The notes beneath the pieces are model-generated. The model ran no database searches and was not told the origin of the DNA. It was given only the letters and a program-made list of their open reading frames with translations. Positions 54,721-64,000 of a stretch of DNA of 64,000 nt are shown here, piece after piece; within the stretch, counting starts at the first letter, position 1; every line of letters starts with the position of its first letter. The DNA comes from Fasciola hepatica. Its lineage: Eukaryota > Platyhelminthes > Trematoda > Plagiorchiida > Fasciolidae. Made by a program: the position numbers and the translations under genes. Where the stretch lies: contig CANUEZ040000062.1 in assembly GCA_948099385.1 (NCBI GenBank), positions 4,829,501 to 4,893,500 on the forward strand, written 5' to 3'.

Positions 54721-56900
54721 TGGGCTAGCAGATTTCAAACGATCAACCGACCGAAGGAAATAAGTTCATCCCAAATTTCTGACCCACCAAAGACACTGGT
54801 AAAGGTTTGATTTATCGGTTACTTACCCTGGTGGATGACTGGTTAGAGTCACCCATAAGACCTACAGAACTTCTGAAATGGGCCCATGGGTCCTGGGCCT
54901 GGATGAATACCTCGGAATACGATCGCTCTTTTCTGTAGGCCACTTCATTGGGCTGTGGAGAACGTGAATGGTTCGAGATGTAAGGCTATCCATAGCTCGT
55001 GGGGGACCTGATGCTGGAATCGTGTAAGCTTCTGAAAATCGGCGGTCATTCCCACAGGAGACCTGACTAATGACGCCTATTAGTAAACAAGGTGCACATA
55101 AGCCCTAAGTTCGTAGTTGGATTCAAAGTGAGCCTGGTATCAGTAAACAACATGAAGGTATAGGACAGAAATGATCGGGAAATGTTGGAATATCCTTCTG
55201 TGGTGCTGCAGACTGTCAAAAGCCGTCTTGGAACGATTGTGTTCTACTAGACAGAAAATCAACAAGATTTTTATGGTGACACGGAATTGACTAGAACTGG
55301 ATGACGATGAATCACGGCTTGGCAGAGAACATCAACGGCAGTCAGTTGGAATTGAATAGAAGAGCAGTATCGATGTTCACTATGGTGTCACACCTGATTT
55401 TATCGCTAATGTGTAGATAAGGGTAAGGCATGAATTGTGCCTGGCCAAACCAATTCAAAATTTTCCGGCACCTACTGAACCCTCTCGATCCAAAACCTTT
55501 CTCATGGGTTTCTAACCAAATTGTTGCTCAGTCTCACTCACCGCGTTCTTCTTGGTTTTTGTTGTGCACTTTCTCCGTACCCCATACCTCTTCTTTGGTC
55601 CACTCACTGGTTAAAGCCGCTTCTCTCCAGAGCCATTTAACTGAACCCAGTAGGCCGCAGTCTGACAGGCCTCACGTATTATGTAAATGGCTGCATCTCT
55701 TTCCTCTCAACGTTTTGCCGTCGACTTCTTGCCATCACTACTTTGCAATGCCAGAGTATCGCATGCGAAGTTACATAATTCACTTTAAACGGTTTGAGTT
55801 CATTGCAAAAATCAGGGTTTTCGACTAACACCTACTACACCGATAAGCCCCACGAGTTTAAAAATATCATCGTCCCCTGACGTTTTGTGTTCCATTGGGG
55901 TCCTTTTCAATTATTTACACCTTCGCAAATGAAACAGATAGCCTCTAAGTGGGGCAAGGGACAAGTTTTATAGCCGGAGCATGGAAGGAGTAACTTGCAC
56001 TGTAGGGAAGTGTCTTTTGGAGGGACCAAGGTGTGCTACGCAGTGGCGAACAGCGTAGTATGCTTCTCTGAGTGGCAACCAAAGAACAGGAAACTGACCG
56101 CTTGTGTGGCTAACATAAACTTGCTGGCCGATTCCGAGTTTAATTTCCTTTCATCACCTCCACTTTTTCAGCTTGACTATTGTGAGGACATAATCTGACG
56201 TATCGCTCGACCGGCGGATATATTCTCACTGGACGAAGGTGCACGTGTAGCGAGAAAAAACGTCCTTCACTATTTCAAAATATTATCGCACATCCGAGCT
56301 CTCCCTTTCAGGAGAGCATCCTGTTGGTACCGCTGCGGCTTCGAATGAGACTGTCGTCTCAGGCTCACATCTGCAGCGCAAGCCTACAAACCCATCCGTG
56401 AGGCTCCCGTCTCACTTTTCGGTCGGAAGATCGTTTTCCGGCACGTTTACACGGCTGGGTCAAACACGATCTTAATCGTTGCCCTTTGCAGTATTTAATT
56501 TCTCGTTTATCGCTTTGCATAACTTTACACACACCTTGAGTTATTACTGTACACTAGCCACTTCCAGTGCAGTTGCCACAACAGTTTTTCGTCTGTTTTC
56601 GTTCACTGGAACCTCGCCATATGGTATGCTTTGCATCAAGGGTTGCACTCCGGTTCAGCCCTATCGCCGTCGTTCCTTGCCACCGAAGAATCTACCGATT
56701 TGTTCCTCGGATAAGATACTGGATGACGGTTACCCGATGTGGCGTGCCTGGATGGCGATTCAAGCAACCGACGCCACTGGCAACGAAGCTGGTTCAAGCT
56801 TTACCACCATTCCGCGATTCCTGCATATCACGGATCCTGAGAGTGAGCACCCCACAGTGCAGCTACGTTCAAGTGTTTTGTAAGCATTCACGCACACGAG
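54720..56900. other. About 2.2 kb with no recognised gene
   Basis: Frames at 55430-55828 and 56479-56883 on plus have no domain that I know. No repeats noticed. Confidence 0.4.
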
Positions 56901-56939
56901 TATGGTTTGAATGCTTTCACCTCCCTGACATTTTTTGAA

Positions 56940-57430
56940 AGCTTTCCACGCTTCCTTGAGGGGTCTGCTGTAGTGACCGCGATCGTTCTGAGAAAGTGGC
57001 CACATTCTGGACACCATTTTTGGTCTGCTTTCTCTACGACCTTTTCTGAACTTTAATTTTGACCTCGCCGTTTCCTTCGGTTGCGTACGTTTAACTGGAC
57101 TAACCTTTCCGAGGCTTCCGTAAACTTCGTGTTCGAATTACTTTCACTCTCGGTTCTTCGCCGACTTAACGCGCTCGCGGTACTCCCTCAGCCCAGCCGT
57201 TGCGTTCGTTTTCATTCAGTCTAATTCTCTTGTCGACACTGTCCCGGGGACCAAGATGTATGGAATTCGCTTCCGTATCTGTCAATCGGCTTGCATCGTC
57301 TGTACTGATTCGATAGGGTGGTTTTGTCAGTATTTTGGTATGAGACCTGATAGGAGGCGAGTTTACTAGCCGCGCGAGGATGTCTTCCATAAATGCATTC
57401 AGTCAGTGGTGTCTAAGCCTCATGGTTTGT
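56940..57430 (-). pseudogene. LINE fragment with the same extra segment as the inverted-repeat arms
   Basis: Minus-strand reading begins AFMEDILARLVN with RSHTKIL. This matches NDVMEGVRGRLVN and GSTSKIP next to the INDV motif of the arm LINE. It continues through a basic region to GSLGKVSPVKR, RKGRRESRPKMVSRM and QNDRGHYS, matching the extra segment in the arms (GSLKKVSPVKS, RKDRRENGSKMV, ENDRGHYS). After DRGHYS the two diverge: the arms go on to the FADD block and this copy does not. It is an older, truncated relative. Confidence 0.6.
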
Positions 57431-58370
57431 CCACCGACACCAACCGGACCAACATGTTAGGCAGAAGGACTTCAGCATCCGTTGATGCATGAACCAACAG
57501 CCCACTCAACAACGGCTCCCTCAGGGGGAACTGTCAAAGTGACCCTCCGATCTAACTGAGGGCATACAGCGCAGGTCTCCTTCAGCTTCAAAGGTCTCAT
57601 GTGTCCCCAGTCGTTTACGGGACCATGAAACGCCGCCACCATCCCCTCGTGCAGCCGACTAGGAATTACTAAAGTGAGCACGAGCCTGGTGGCTTTCTAC
57701 GAGAGCTTCGCCTAGTTGTCGGGGAAAAAATACCCATGTGTACAATGCAAAATATGCTTCTCAGCTTTCCGGGGATTCCTCAATCCATCGTTCCCGTACA
57801 TGCAATGTAAGAGCAAAATAAAACACGTGAGCAAAAGGTGCTGCGTAAAAAGGAAGACCAAGGTAACTACCTCTGTCGGTCAGTGCAATAAGCACAAGTC
57901 TGAATTTACAAGTCGCTTCTCTGAGTTTCAGAATGGTTTACCAAATATTCGGGCTGTAAAAGCAAGTTGGGTGGGGCTAAAATATGTGAATAATGTCTAC
58001 TAGGCGCTTTGGCTAATGCACATGGCGGCCAGGCCGCGTTTTCTGCAGCGGCTCCATGGTTTCTGGCTGAGATGGTTGAGGTTCGGGGAGATATCTATGA
58101 CGGATGAAGGAACTACTTGAGCTCTAACGCTGAGCAGTATATCTTTTCTAGACTGCCGCCTAGGTGCACAGCCTAAAGACGATCGACGGGTTTGGTTTCG
58201 TAATCATCTCTTCAGTCCATGAGTCAAACTCAATCGCGCCTCTCAAGCGTTTTATAAAGACCTTCATCACGGCGCTGAAGAGATGTTCCGTCACTATCTA
58301 CGCATATGGAGATGTAGGTACAGGTGGACAGTTTAGGGGAAAGCAGGCCGATTGTGACTGTGATTGTGGC
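57431..58370. other. Unassigned sequence
   Basis: No gene recognised. The plus frame 57716-58003 is Cys- and Lys-rich (CVQCKICFSAF, later CCVKRK), but its cysteines do not fit a zinc-finger spacing I know. Confidence 0.4.
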
Positions 58371-58379
58371 GGATGCGTT

Positions 58380-58930
58380 TGCAAACGGAGCATCCGCGCA
58401 GCCAACCTTTGAGCTTACGAGGCGCAACCGTTGTCGCCCACTTGACCTGTGCAACGTAATCCCCGGGTAGCCGAAGAGTTTGACCAAAAGCTCATTCCGC
58501 TGCTGACGCGTTATTATCAGGTTTATAGGCGGAACACAAACCCAAGAGAACGACTGGAAGCTCAGGTACCTAATTGGAGTTGTCAACATTTGCGATTGAA
58601 GCCTTTAGCTATTGATGAAAAAGCTTAACCACACAGCTGATCGCTGGGTGGTATGCTTGTCTTACGAGAACGAGGACAGACTAACATTCGCGGTGTTTCT
58701 CCAGACAGGTGTGACTAAAACTGCGCGCCGCGATCAGTACTTACCGTTGCAGGGCAACCGCATAATGAAACCCAAAGTTCCATAAACTCAGCTACTACTG
58801 TTTCTGTCTCCACAAAGGCAATAGGAAAGGCCTCTGGCTAACGAGAGGGACGGCCCATCGTAGTAAGAGGGTAACAGAAAACTTAACTGGAGCTGAAAGG
58901 ACCGACGATATCTATACGGATGTGCCAAAG
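58380..58930 (-). pseudogene. Ty3/gypsy integrase catalytic core (gypsy 2, downstream part)
   Basis: On minus, immediately inside 58930, LWHIRIDIVGPFSSS carries the first catalytic Asp. RWPEA-like RPEAFPIAFVETETVVAEF follows, then CGCPATVSTDRGAQF with the second Asp. SIPPSDQL stands where YHPQ(A/S)NG is expected, then PVVLLGLCSAYKPDN, the ...LPLVLLGIRT.....D block. In-frame stops are scattered through it. The integrase is cut at its N-terminal side exactly where the EnSpm element starts. A zinc-binding domain of the same protein type lies on the far side of that element at 62480-62680. Confidence 0.75.
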
Positions 58931-58973
58931 CAGCACTACTGTCATCTGAGAGTCACCTGAGTGTCCCCCTGCC

Positions 58974-59020
58974 GTCCCCTGAGTGTCCCTTTTAGAACAA
59001 AAAAGGGACACTCGGGTGAC
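58974..59020. repeat. Hairpin at the left end of EnSpm copy 2
   Basis: 58974-58993 and 59001-59020 are inverted repeats of 20 bases with two mismatches. They are separated by the seven-base loop AGAACAA. The stem includes the GTGTCCCTTTT/AAAAGGGACAC subterminal motif. Confidence 0.85.
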
Positions 59021-59299
59021 GGTCACGGAGGCCTGGTGAAACGGACTATCCTGAGTCCACTAAATTTGTAACACTAACCACAACACCGAAATACGCACAT
59101 GCTAAATAATATACTGGTAATCTACGGAGTATCCGAAGTTCAGAGCAGGCGGAGAAGCACGACCATCTTTTAATAAGCTTGACCATAATTCCGCATACAA
59201 CATTCAGCGGAATTATTCCCCGGAGTTCAAATAAAACACAGGTTTTACGGGGGATAATTATATATTTCGCTACTGGTAAATCTTTGTATACTGGGCTCG

Positions 59300-60122
59300 T
59301 CAGCGAACAATCGTCATCCAACCATGGGTCATTTTAGTGCACTTTGTAGTACCTGGAACAAAGGAAATGAGATAATTGTTGAATCGGTGCAGTAAAAAGT
59401 CGTTATAATTGTCAACGTTAGAAATCGGCCCATGAGAGGGTTCAGCAATACATAATATAATAACGATGTTCAAGTCAAAACTGACCTCAGCACTTTCGAT
59501 TTGGATGGCCAAGACCTGATGTGGCGGATCAGTGCTAATAACCTCCGTCGGTCTGCACCTTTGAATCCAACGTTGGAACTTTTCTTTCATAAAAAGTGTT
59601 GTAGCTCCGGGAAAGTTGTGCTTCGTTGCTGTGTCTACGAATACAGGATAGGATAACACAGAAAGGCACACTCACCGACAGTTTTTCCGCAGGTTCCTGT
59701 ATTGGCAAATAATTGACGCTCGTGGATACCGAGCCAGTTCAATTTGTGCAAAAAGTAATCGGAGATCAGCGTACGCATTATCTGACCTACAAAATCCCCG
59801 ACTGTTCGAGTTCTTTATGCAACAATGAAATGCAACTGCTAGTCTGGAAGTTACGAACAATTAAAGTTGCCACTTGTTCGTAGAAAGTTTCATATTCCAA
59901 TTTCTCATTCAATCTCTTGAACTCCCATGCGTTTCGCGCGGGAATAGCGCACTGCATGAACTGCCCCGAAGCACCCGCAGCATGTACAACTTTGCACAGC
60001 TTGGACTTAACTTCCTCTATCGTTTTCTGCAGTTCCACAACCAGAGTGATAAGATCATTCATCCAAGCTGCAATTAATGATGGTAACATCCGAAGTTGGG
60101 CATACATACCAAAGTTTTCCAT
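59300..60122 (-). pseudogene. Accessory gene of EnSpm copy 2 (C-terminal part)
   Basis: The 111-codon frame 60122-59787 reads a helical TLVVELQKTIEEVKSKL, then AIPARNAWEFKRLNEKL and FYEQVATLIV. These resemble a DUF4806-type domain (FP..T...L..FE..L.......L...L). The next frame, 59671-59300, starts with KHNFPGATTLFMKEKFQRW, the C-terminal block that corresponds to THFRDSSTLEMERTMKRWF in copy 1. The N-terminal acidic and Trp-Pro block seen in copy 1 is missing, removed together with the transposase C-terminus. Function unknown. Family name is from memory. Confidence 0.5.
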
Positions 60123-60368
60123 AAGTAACGTGTTCCAAAACTCGATCTGTTGCGTTTTTACCTTTGTAACTGTTTCCGTTTTCCTAAATATGGAAAAGGT
60201 GACAATCTATTTTAAGCGTGCACGTACTGTACCGAGTGCCTCCGAGGCTCTCGAATAGGGGTTGCTACTGCAGGTGTAATGGAGTGAGTTATGACTAGGG
60301 ATCTGAACACGTCATCAAAATAGATAAACACGTACGTGGTGACTACTGGACACCAAAGATGGCTGACA

Positions 60369-61720
60369 TCAGCAGTTACTTCTAGTTGGCTCCATTTCAT
60401 TAGCAAACAGGGCTATCATATCCACCGGTGGTACTTCGAACGGGGAACTGCCAGTATGATGACTACCTTGGCGGCGATTTCGAAAGTCAATGTCATTGCG
60501 TAATCTTCCTGTGGTTGATGGGAGGCTGAGAAGGCGCTGGACGCAACAGCCGCGTTGTGTGCATCTGTGACAGCTGTATGACCCGGAATGATGCTTAACC
60601 TGCTTAAGCATTGCCTTGGCTGGATTATCTGTCACAACACTCCGCAAACCAATTCTGCAATGAAGACCACTCCCACGAATAATGATGCCACCGGATAATA
60701 ACGATGTCAGTTCCCTTATCAGGTCTTCCAAATATTGATGCACGTCAGTAGGTTTGGACATTCCACAATATAGACCAATAATAAATACTCGCCAAGTGAA
60801 GTCCAAGAGGCGACACAATATAGGCCACAACCGGTGCGATGCACCACGAAACGGGCTCACACGGTCGATGTGCAACTGAATATAAAAGCAGTAGCTGGCT
60901 GTGACAGGTATACACTCCAGAGCTCGTTGCAAGGTTTTACTCAGTCTAAAAGGTACGTATCTACCGGCCCCAACGTTCTTCTTTTGGATTCTCCTTGGCG
61001 TCCCTAGCGACAGCCTCGGATCTAATGGCAAGTGAAGCTTTAACTGTCTCAGAGCTCGTAATAAAATCCTCAGATCGGCCACTGATGATTTCCTTTGTAT
61101 AGCCGCCCGCCTTACAACATCTTTGGCAGAAGGAACAGCTGGAAAGTGTAGATTTAATAATTCAGTTACCTTCTGTGAGTGTAGTTACCATTTTGATCGG
61201 TGTTATAAATTTCATTTCTCCATCCATCAATGGTGATTCTGTTGCATATATTGCCGATTACCACGAAGCTTACTTCTCGTGAAAGTGGTATCCGCCAAAT
61301 AAGTTGACTTCTACTCCTCCTTTGGTATGCGCGTGTTATGCTCCTCTTGTTCTCACAACCATTCATATTTAGAAATTCAGTGTGCTTTACCTAACAGCGG
61401 TAGAGGTTGTAAGAGCTGTGACTTCTTGCTCCCCAACTGCTGCCGATAAGGCCTTCGGTTCTTCAGGACTATCGATGTCACCAATTAAATCATTGGACTC
61501 ATCGTTCGTTGGAACGGAACAATTGCCCGGGAATGTGTAAAGAAATTTATAGAAGTTAACGTTTTACACCATCATCCCATATGAGGGATGAGTCGAAATC
61601 GCCCCCATTAACCCTGCGAACTGCGATCTGCTTCTTGCGCCTCCATATTGTAGTTCTGGAAGAGCCACGCAGTTTTTGGTGGATCTTCTCCATCTACAGG
61701 TGAGGAGATAAATGAAAATA
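60369..61720 (-). pseudogene. EnSpm/CACTA-like transposase, C-terminally truncated
   Basis: A 237-codon frame (61082-60369) carries LRLPLDPR-type LKLHLPLDPRLSLGTPR, YCFYIQLHIDRVSPFRGASH with WPILCRLL, VFIIGLYCGMSKPTDVHQYL, VVTDNPAKAMLKQVKHHSG with the YSCHRCTQRG cysteines, and SSPFEVPPVDMIALF. The DCDG motif of copy 1 is HIDR here. Further upstream on minus (61680-61570), MEKIHQKLRGSSRTTIWRR is the likely N-terminus. After VDM the protein stops matching: the LVCLGVM, WKxxEFxxFLLY and FPFE blocks of copy 1 are absent. The copy cannot encode a complete transposase. Confidence 0.78.
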
Positions 61721-62479
61721 AATGAGATTTACCCTCCGAAGAACATCAGAAACCGACCAAACGCGGTGCAGTTTTTAACAGCTTAGCCTGGGAGGCGACA
61801 ACAAACAACCACTGCCAGGGACTGACCACCATGGCAGGAAAGCATTAAAACAAACGTAACATCCAAATTTATAATATGCAGTAAAATGGATACTAAATGT
61901 CAAAACGTTTTCTTATTACGGTTTTTTACTGTGAAATATAAGGTTCGGAATTCTCATGCATTCACGTTTCCAGAGATTTCTGCATCTAAAGCCAGTGGGG
62001 ACCAAGGTACTGGACATTCAAAAATGTGGCTTAACAGAGACTCTCGTTCAAAATCTTTTGCATTTATGACGGATTCTTCGGTTTTTATAGAGATTTTGAC
62101 TGTTTTTGGGAGCATTGCACTGATTTCCTGCGACAGTCCCTTAGGGGACATTGAGGTGACGGTCGAGTGTCCCTTTGTGCTGCCTGGGTGAGAATACAGT
62201 GAGGACACAAAGCGAAAGTGGACCACTGTGGTCATTGAACATCCACTTACCTCCCGTTACTGGCACTGAAGTTGTAGTGCCACCGATACAACACACGGCT
62301 ACAATGATTAACAAATTTGTTTATTTGAACAAGCACCGAATTTAGTGGCGCCACTTACTCCGCCTGTGTACACCGTCTGCACGCCGTTACGCTCCCCCAA
62401 TATGCAAGTTGTCCCACTCCAGAGTTTTGGGTCCTGCTCTTTTGCGCGCTGCCGAGCACATTCGCTAACGTCTCATGAA

Positions 62480-62680
62480 CCGAGGACCGGGGGCTATAGA
62501 TTTCATACGGCAGCAGGTCCCGACTTTAGGAGAATCCTGAAAAGGCATGAACGAGCCCAACTGCGGATATCGTTTTGCATGCCGCGCCAGACTTACCTAT
62601 CTGCCACTATCTTGGTGGCAGCTCAGACGCCAGGATGGGATAAATTACGTAAAACGTTGAAAACGGTGCGGTTTTAGTCG
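62480..62680 (-). pseudogene. Ty3/gypsy integrase zinc-binding domain (gypsy 2, upstream part)
   Basis: On minus, FNVLRNLSHPGV then a stop and AATKIVADR, then after another stop VWRGMQNDIRSWARSC. This is the H-H-C-C domain preceding the gypsy integrase core (LH.LSHPG.RAT.KL...RFVW..M..D...W.R.C..C). Same strand as the core at 58380-58930 and in the correct order, with the EnSpm element between them. About 300 bases between this domain and the EnSpm end are poorly recognisable, so the junction is not perfectly clean. Confidence 0.7.
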
Positions 62681-62689
62681 AACGCACGA

Positions 62690-62985
62690 CTTGTGGACTC
62701 AATTCCCGTCCAGCGAATAAAGACGCAGAACGACAGCGATTGATGGTTTTTGTACTTGTATTGATTGCCCTGTATGAAGTACAGGAGAAGGGAGGCTGAT
62801 CTAGCTAATCACCAGAGCTGATGAGCTGGAGCGCGCCTTGCCGTTTTGACGTAGTGTGACGAAGGTTCTTCTTCTTTTTTACGTGTTCTTATTTTCACAC
62901 CGGTGGACTAAAACAAAGCGCGCCTAAGCTCTAAGCTCGCAATTGTATTTTTATTGAATTTGGTGTCTGCGAAGCCGCTACATCA
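62690..62985 (-). repeat. 3' LTR of the right-edge gypsy element (right-hand limit approximate)
   Basis: Read on minus, a purine tract GGAGGGGGAC (62995-62986) is followed by TGATGTAGCGGC, a likely polypurine tract and LTR start. Within the LTR is AATAAA (plus 62950-62955, TTTATT). It contains the GAGGCTGAT...GATGAGC block shared with 54585-54720. I could not fix the LTR end, because the 5' LTR lies outside the window. Confidence 0.55.
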
Positions 62986-63396
62986 GTCCCCCTCCAGAAG
63001 GACGACCGAGTAGGAGAACTTCGACCTAAGAGAGCGTCGTGAGTTGAGCCAAAAACCAGCTGAATAGTTCCAGCTGGAAAAGGTTTGTGCTCAGCACCTC
63101 TAAGGTGGTCTAAGGACCTCTGGGCCATATATAGCCGCAGAGAAAGTTACTCACGCGTGAACTGGTGGGGTATCCTCTCCCCGTGCTCTCTATCTAGAAA
63201 CCTTAAGTGGGGACAGGGACGTGCCAAACCATGTACAAGGCACGTAGGCAACAACAACAACAACAAAAAATGGTAATGTTCATATAGTGACACATGTCCA
63301 TTGTTAGTGGTGTGCCAGATCCTTCCTAGGTAAACAACGACTGACCCTAGAAGAGATAAGAAAAACTGGATACAGTATGCAATCAAAAGGGGAAAT
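62986..63396. other. 3' untranslated region of gypsy 1, between integrase and 3' LTR
   Basis: About 400 bases with no further domain, holding a (CAA)n run at 63249-63266 and ending in the purine tract before the LTR. Confidence 0.5.
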
Positions 63397-64000
63397 CTAT
63401 GTAAGAACAATAAAGTCAACGAATCGTGCAGGGAAACGAACATGCCTACCAGACCTGGTGGAACGTGATGGGGGGTCGACCTGTGACTCACGCGTGCTGG
63501 AGCTAGATGTTGTTGGGGTCGGGCAAACGTCTGTGTTTTTACCATCGACGGGCAACGGCGTAGGCTGGGTTTCCGAGTCGACGAACGCTGGCTTAAGGCG
63601 GTCGATGCTGACGGTTTCTTGCCGACCATTGAGATCGATGATGAACGTTTTTTCTAAGCGCCGAATGACTTTGTGCGGGCCAGAATAAGCTGGAGTCAAC
63701 GGGCGGCGGCTCGGCGTACGCAGAAAAACGTGCGTGCACGTATGTAGGTGACTGGGAATAAACGACGGCCGATCTGTCGAACGGACAGGAATACCAATCT
63801 TCTGACGCATGTAGATCATGAGACGTTGAGTGTAGTCTCCAAGGTTGGGGAAAGGTGCGCTCACCTTGGGTGCGACAAATTCACCAGGGAGACGAGCGGT
63901 GGTGCCGAATGTCATGGACGCAGGTGTGCAGGGAGTGTCGCTGCGCAACGTATTGCGAATGCCCAATAAAACCAGTGGTAAGACGTCTATCCACTGAGGA
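63397..64000 (-). CDS. Ty3/gypsy integrase C-terminus (gypsy 1, enters from outside the window)
   Basis: The frame is open to the window edge on minus. It gives LGIRNTLRSDTPCTPASMTFG, the end of the integrase core (LLGIRT....D......E...G). LPGEFVAPK follows, then a C-terminal block THVFLRTPSRRPLTPAYSGP with VIRRLEKTFIIDLNGRQETV and SIDRLKPAFVD. The last block is typical of CsRn1-like gypsy elements of flatworms. A Ser/Thr-rich tail with a basic end (RSTRSGRHVRFPARFVDFIV) completes it. No stop or frameshift is visible over 189 codons, so this is the best-preserved coding sequence at the right end. Its catalytic core and RT are outside the window, so whether the whole element is intact is unknown. 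Confidence 0.85.
   Translation of the reverse strand, partial: PQWIDVLPLVLLGIRNTLRSDTPCTPASMTFGTTARLPGEFVAPKVSAPFPNLGDYTQRLMIYMRQKIGIPVRSTDRPSFIPSHLHTCTHVFLRTPSRRPLTPAYSGPHKVIRRLEKTFIIDLNGRQETVSIDRLKPAFVDSETQPTPLPVDGKNTDVCPTPTTSSSSTRESQVDPPSRSTRSGRHVRFPARFVDFIVLT

Larger units (their letters stand above)
58934..62169 (-). mobile_element. EnSpm/CACTA-like element, copy 2 (3.2 kb, deleted)
   Basis: The left end reads CACTACTGTC then GAGAGTCACCTGAGTGTCCCC. The right end, read inward on minus, begins CACTCGACCGTCACCTCAATGTCCCC. The ends share CACT and a GTCACC(T)..GTGTCCCC block, as imperfect terminal inverted repeats. Extra GTGTCCC/GGGACAC motifs lie just inside. I cannot see a matching target-site duplication, so ends may be off by a few bases. 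Inside are a truncated transposase and the end of the accessory gene, both on minus. Confidence 0.65.

Noticed and set aside
57716..58003. Cys/Lys-rich 95-codon plus frame as a possible zinc-finger gene
   Set aside because: Cysteine spacing fits no finger type that I know, and there is no conserved histidine pattern.
62818..62825. CTGATGAG, the start of a hammerhead ribozyme core (hammerheads occur in flatworm repeats)
   Set aside because: No GAAA core segment and no second and third stems follow at the right distance. The motif is part of an LTR.
1..64000. CRISPR array, bacterial operons, rRNA genes
   Set aside because: No regularly spaced short repeats, no bacterial gene density, and no rRNA-like segment. 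Sequence content is eukaryotic repeat.

Overview
This window is eukaryotic. I recognise no host gene, rRNA or intact tRNA in it. Nearly everything I can identify is transposable-element (TE) sequence: CR1/jockey-like LINEs, BEL/Pao and Ty3/gypsy LTR elements, Penelope-like fragments, and two metazoan EnSpm/CACTA-like DNA elements that carry two genes each. This mixture, with gypsy elements that look CsRn1-like, fits a parasitic flatworm (tapeworm or fluke). That assignment is inference from recollected families; no marker gene fixes the species.

Layout. 0-10.2 kb: the 3' end of a LINE, then mostly unassigned sequence with small Penelope-like and BEL/Pao scraps. 10.2-29.0 kb: a large inverted duplication with arms of about 3.82 kb (10245-14068 and 25146-28969), at least 99.8% identical by eye and without net indels, separated by an 11.1 kb spacer. 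Each arm holds the RT-to-3' half of a LINE plus about 1.2 kb of non-LINE flank. The spacer holds a LINE on the minus strand (LINE A), a decayed EnSpm element, a LINE ORF1 fragment on the minus strand (LINE C), and the 5' half of LINE B, which runs without a break into the right arm. 29-41 kb: decayed sequence with a LINE endonuclease remnant, two broken BEL/Pao gag-pol remnants on opposite strands, and a tRNA-like fold.

40.9-53.2 kb is a nested stack. A minus-strand LINE is split by a 5'-truncated old BEL/Pao copy (about 48255-51851). It is split again by a full-length BEL/Pao element (41180-47868) with 378-bp LTRs differing at two positions and a 5-bp target-site duplication. The young element reads in a single frame from gag to integrase but has five in-frame stops.

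53-64 kb: a possible Penelope RT scrap, a LINE fragment related to the arms, then a gypsy integrase that appears to be cut by an EnSpm element (about 58934-62169). At the right edge, a second gypsy element leaves the window with its integrase C-terminus and 3' LTR.

These sequences do not form a pathway; they record successive insertion, truncation, duplication and decay. No autonomous intact element is complete in the window. The most unusual structures are the long inverted duplication, the nested LINE/BEL stack, and the repeated two-gene plan of the EnSpm elements.
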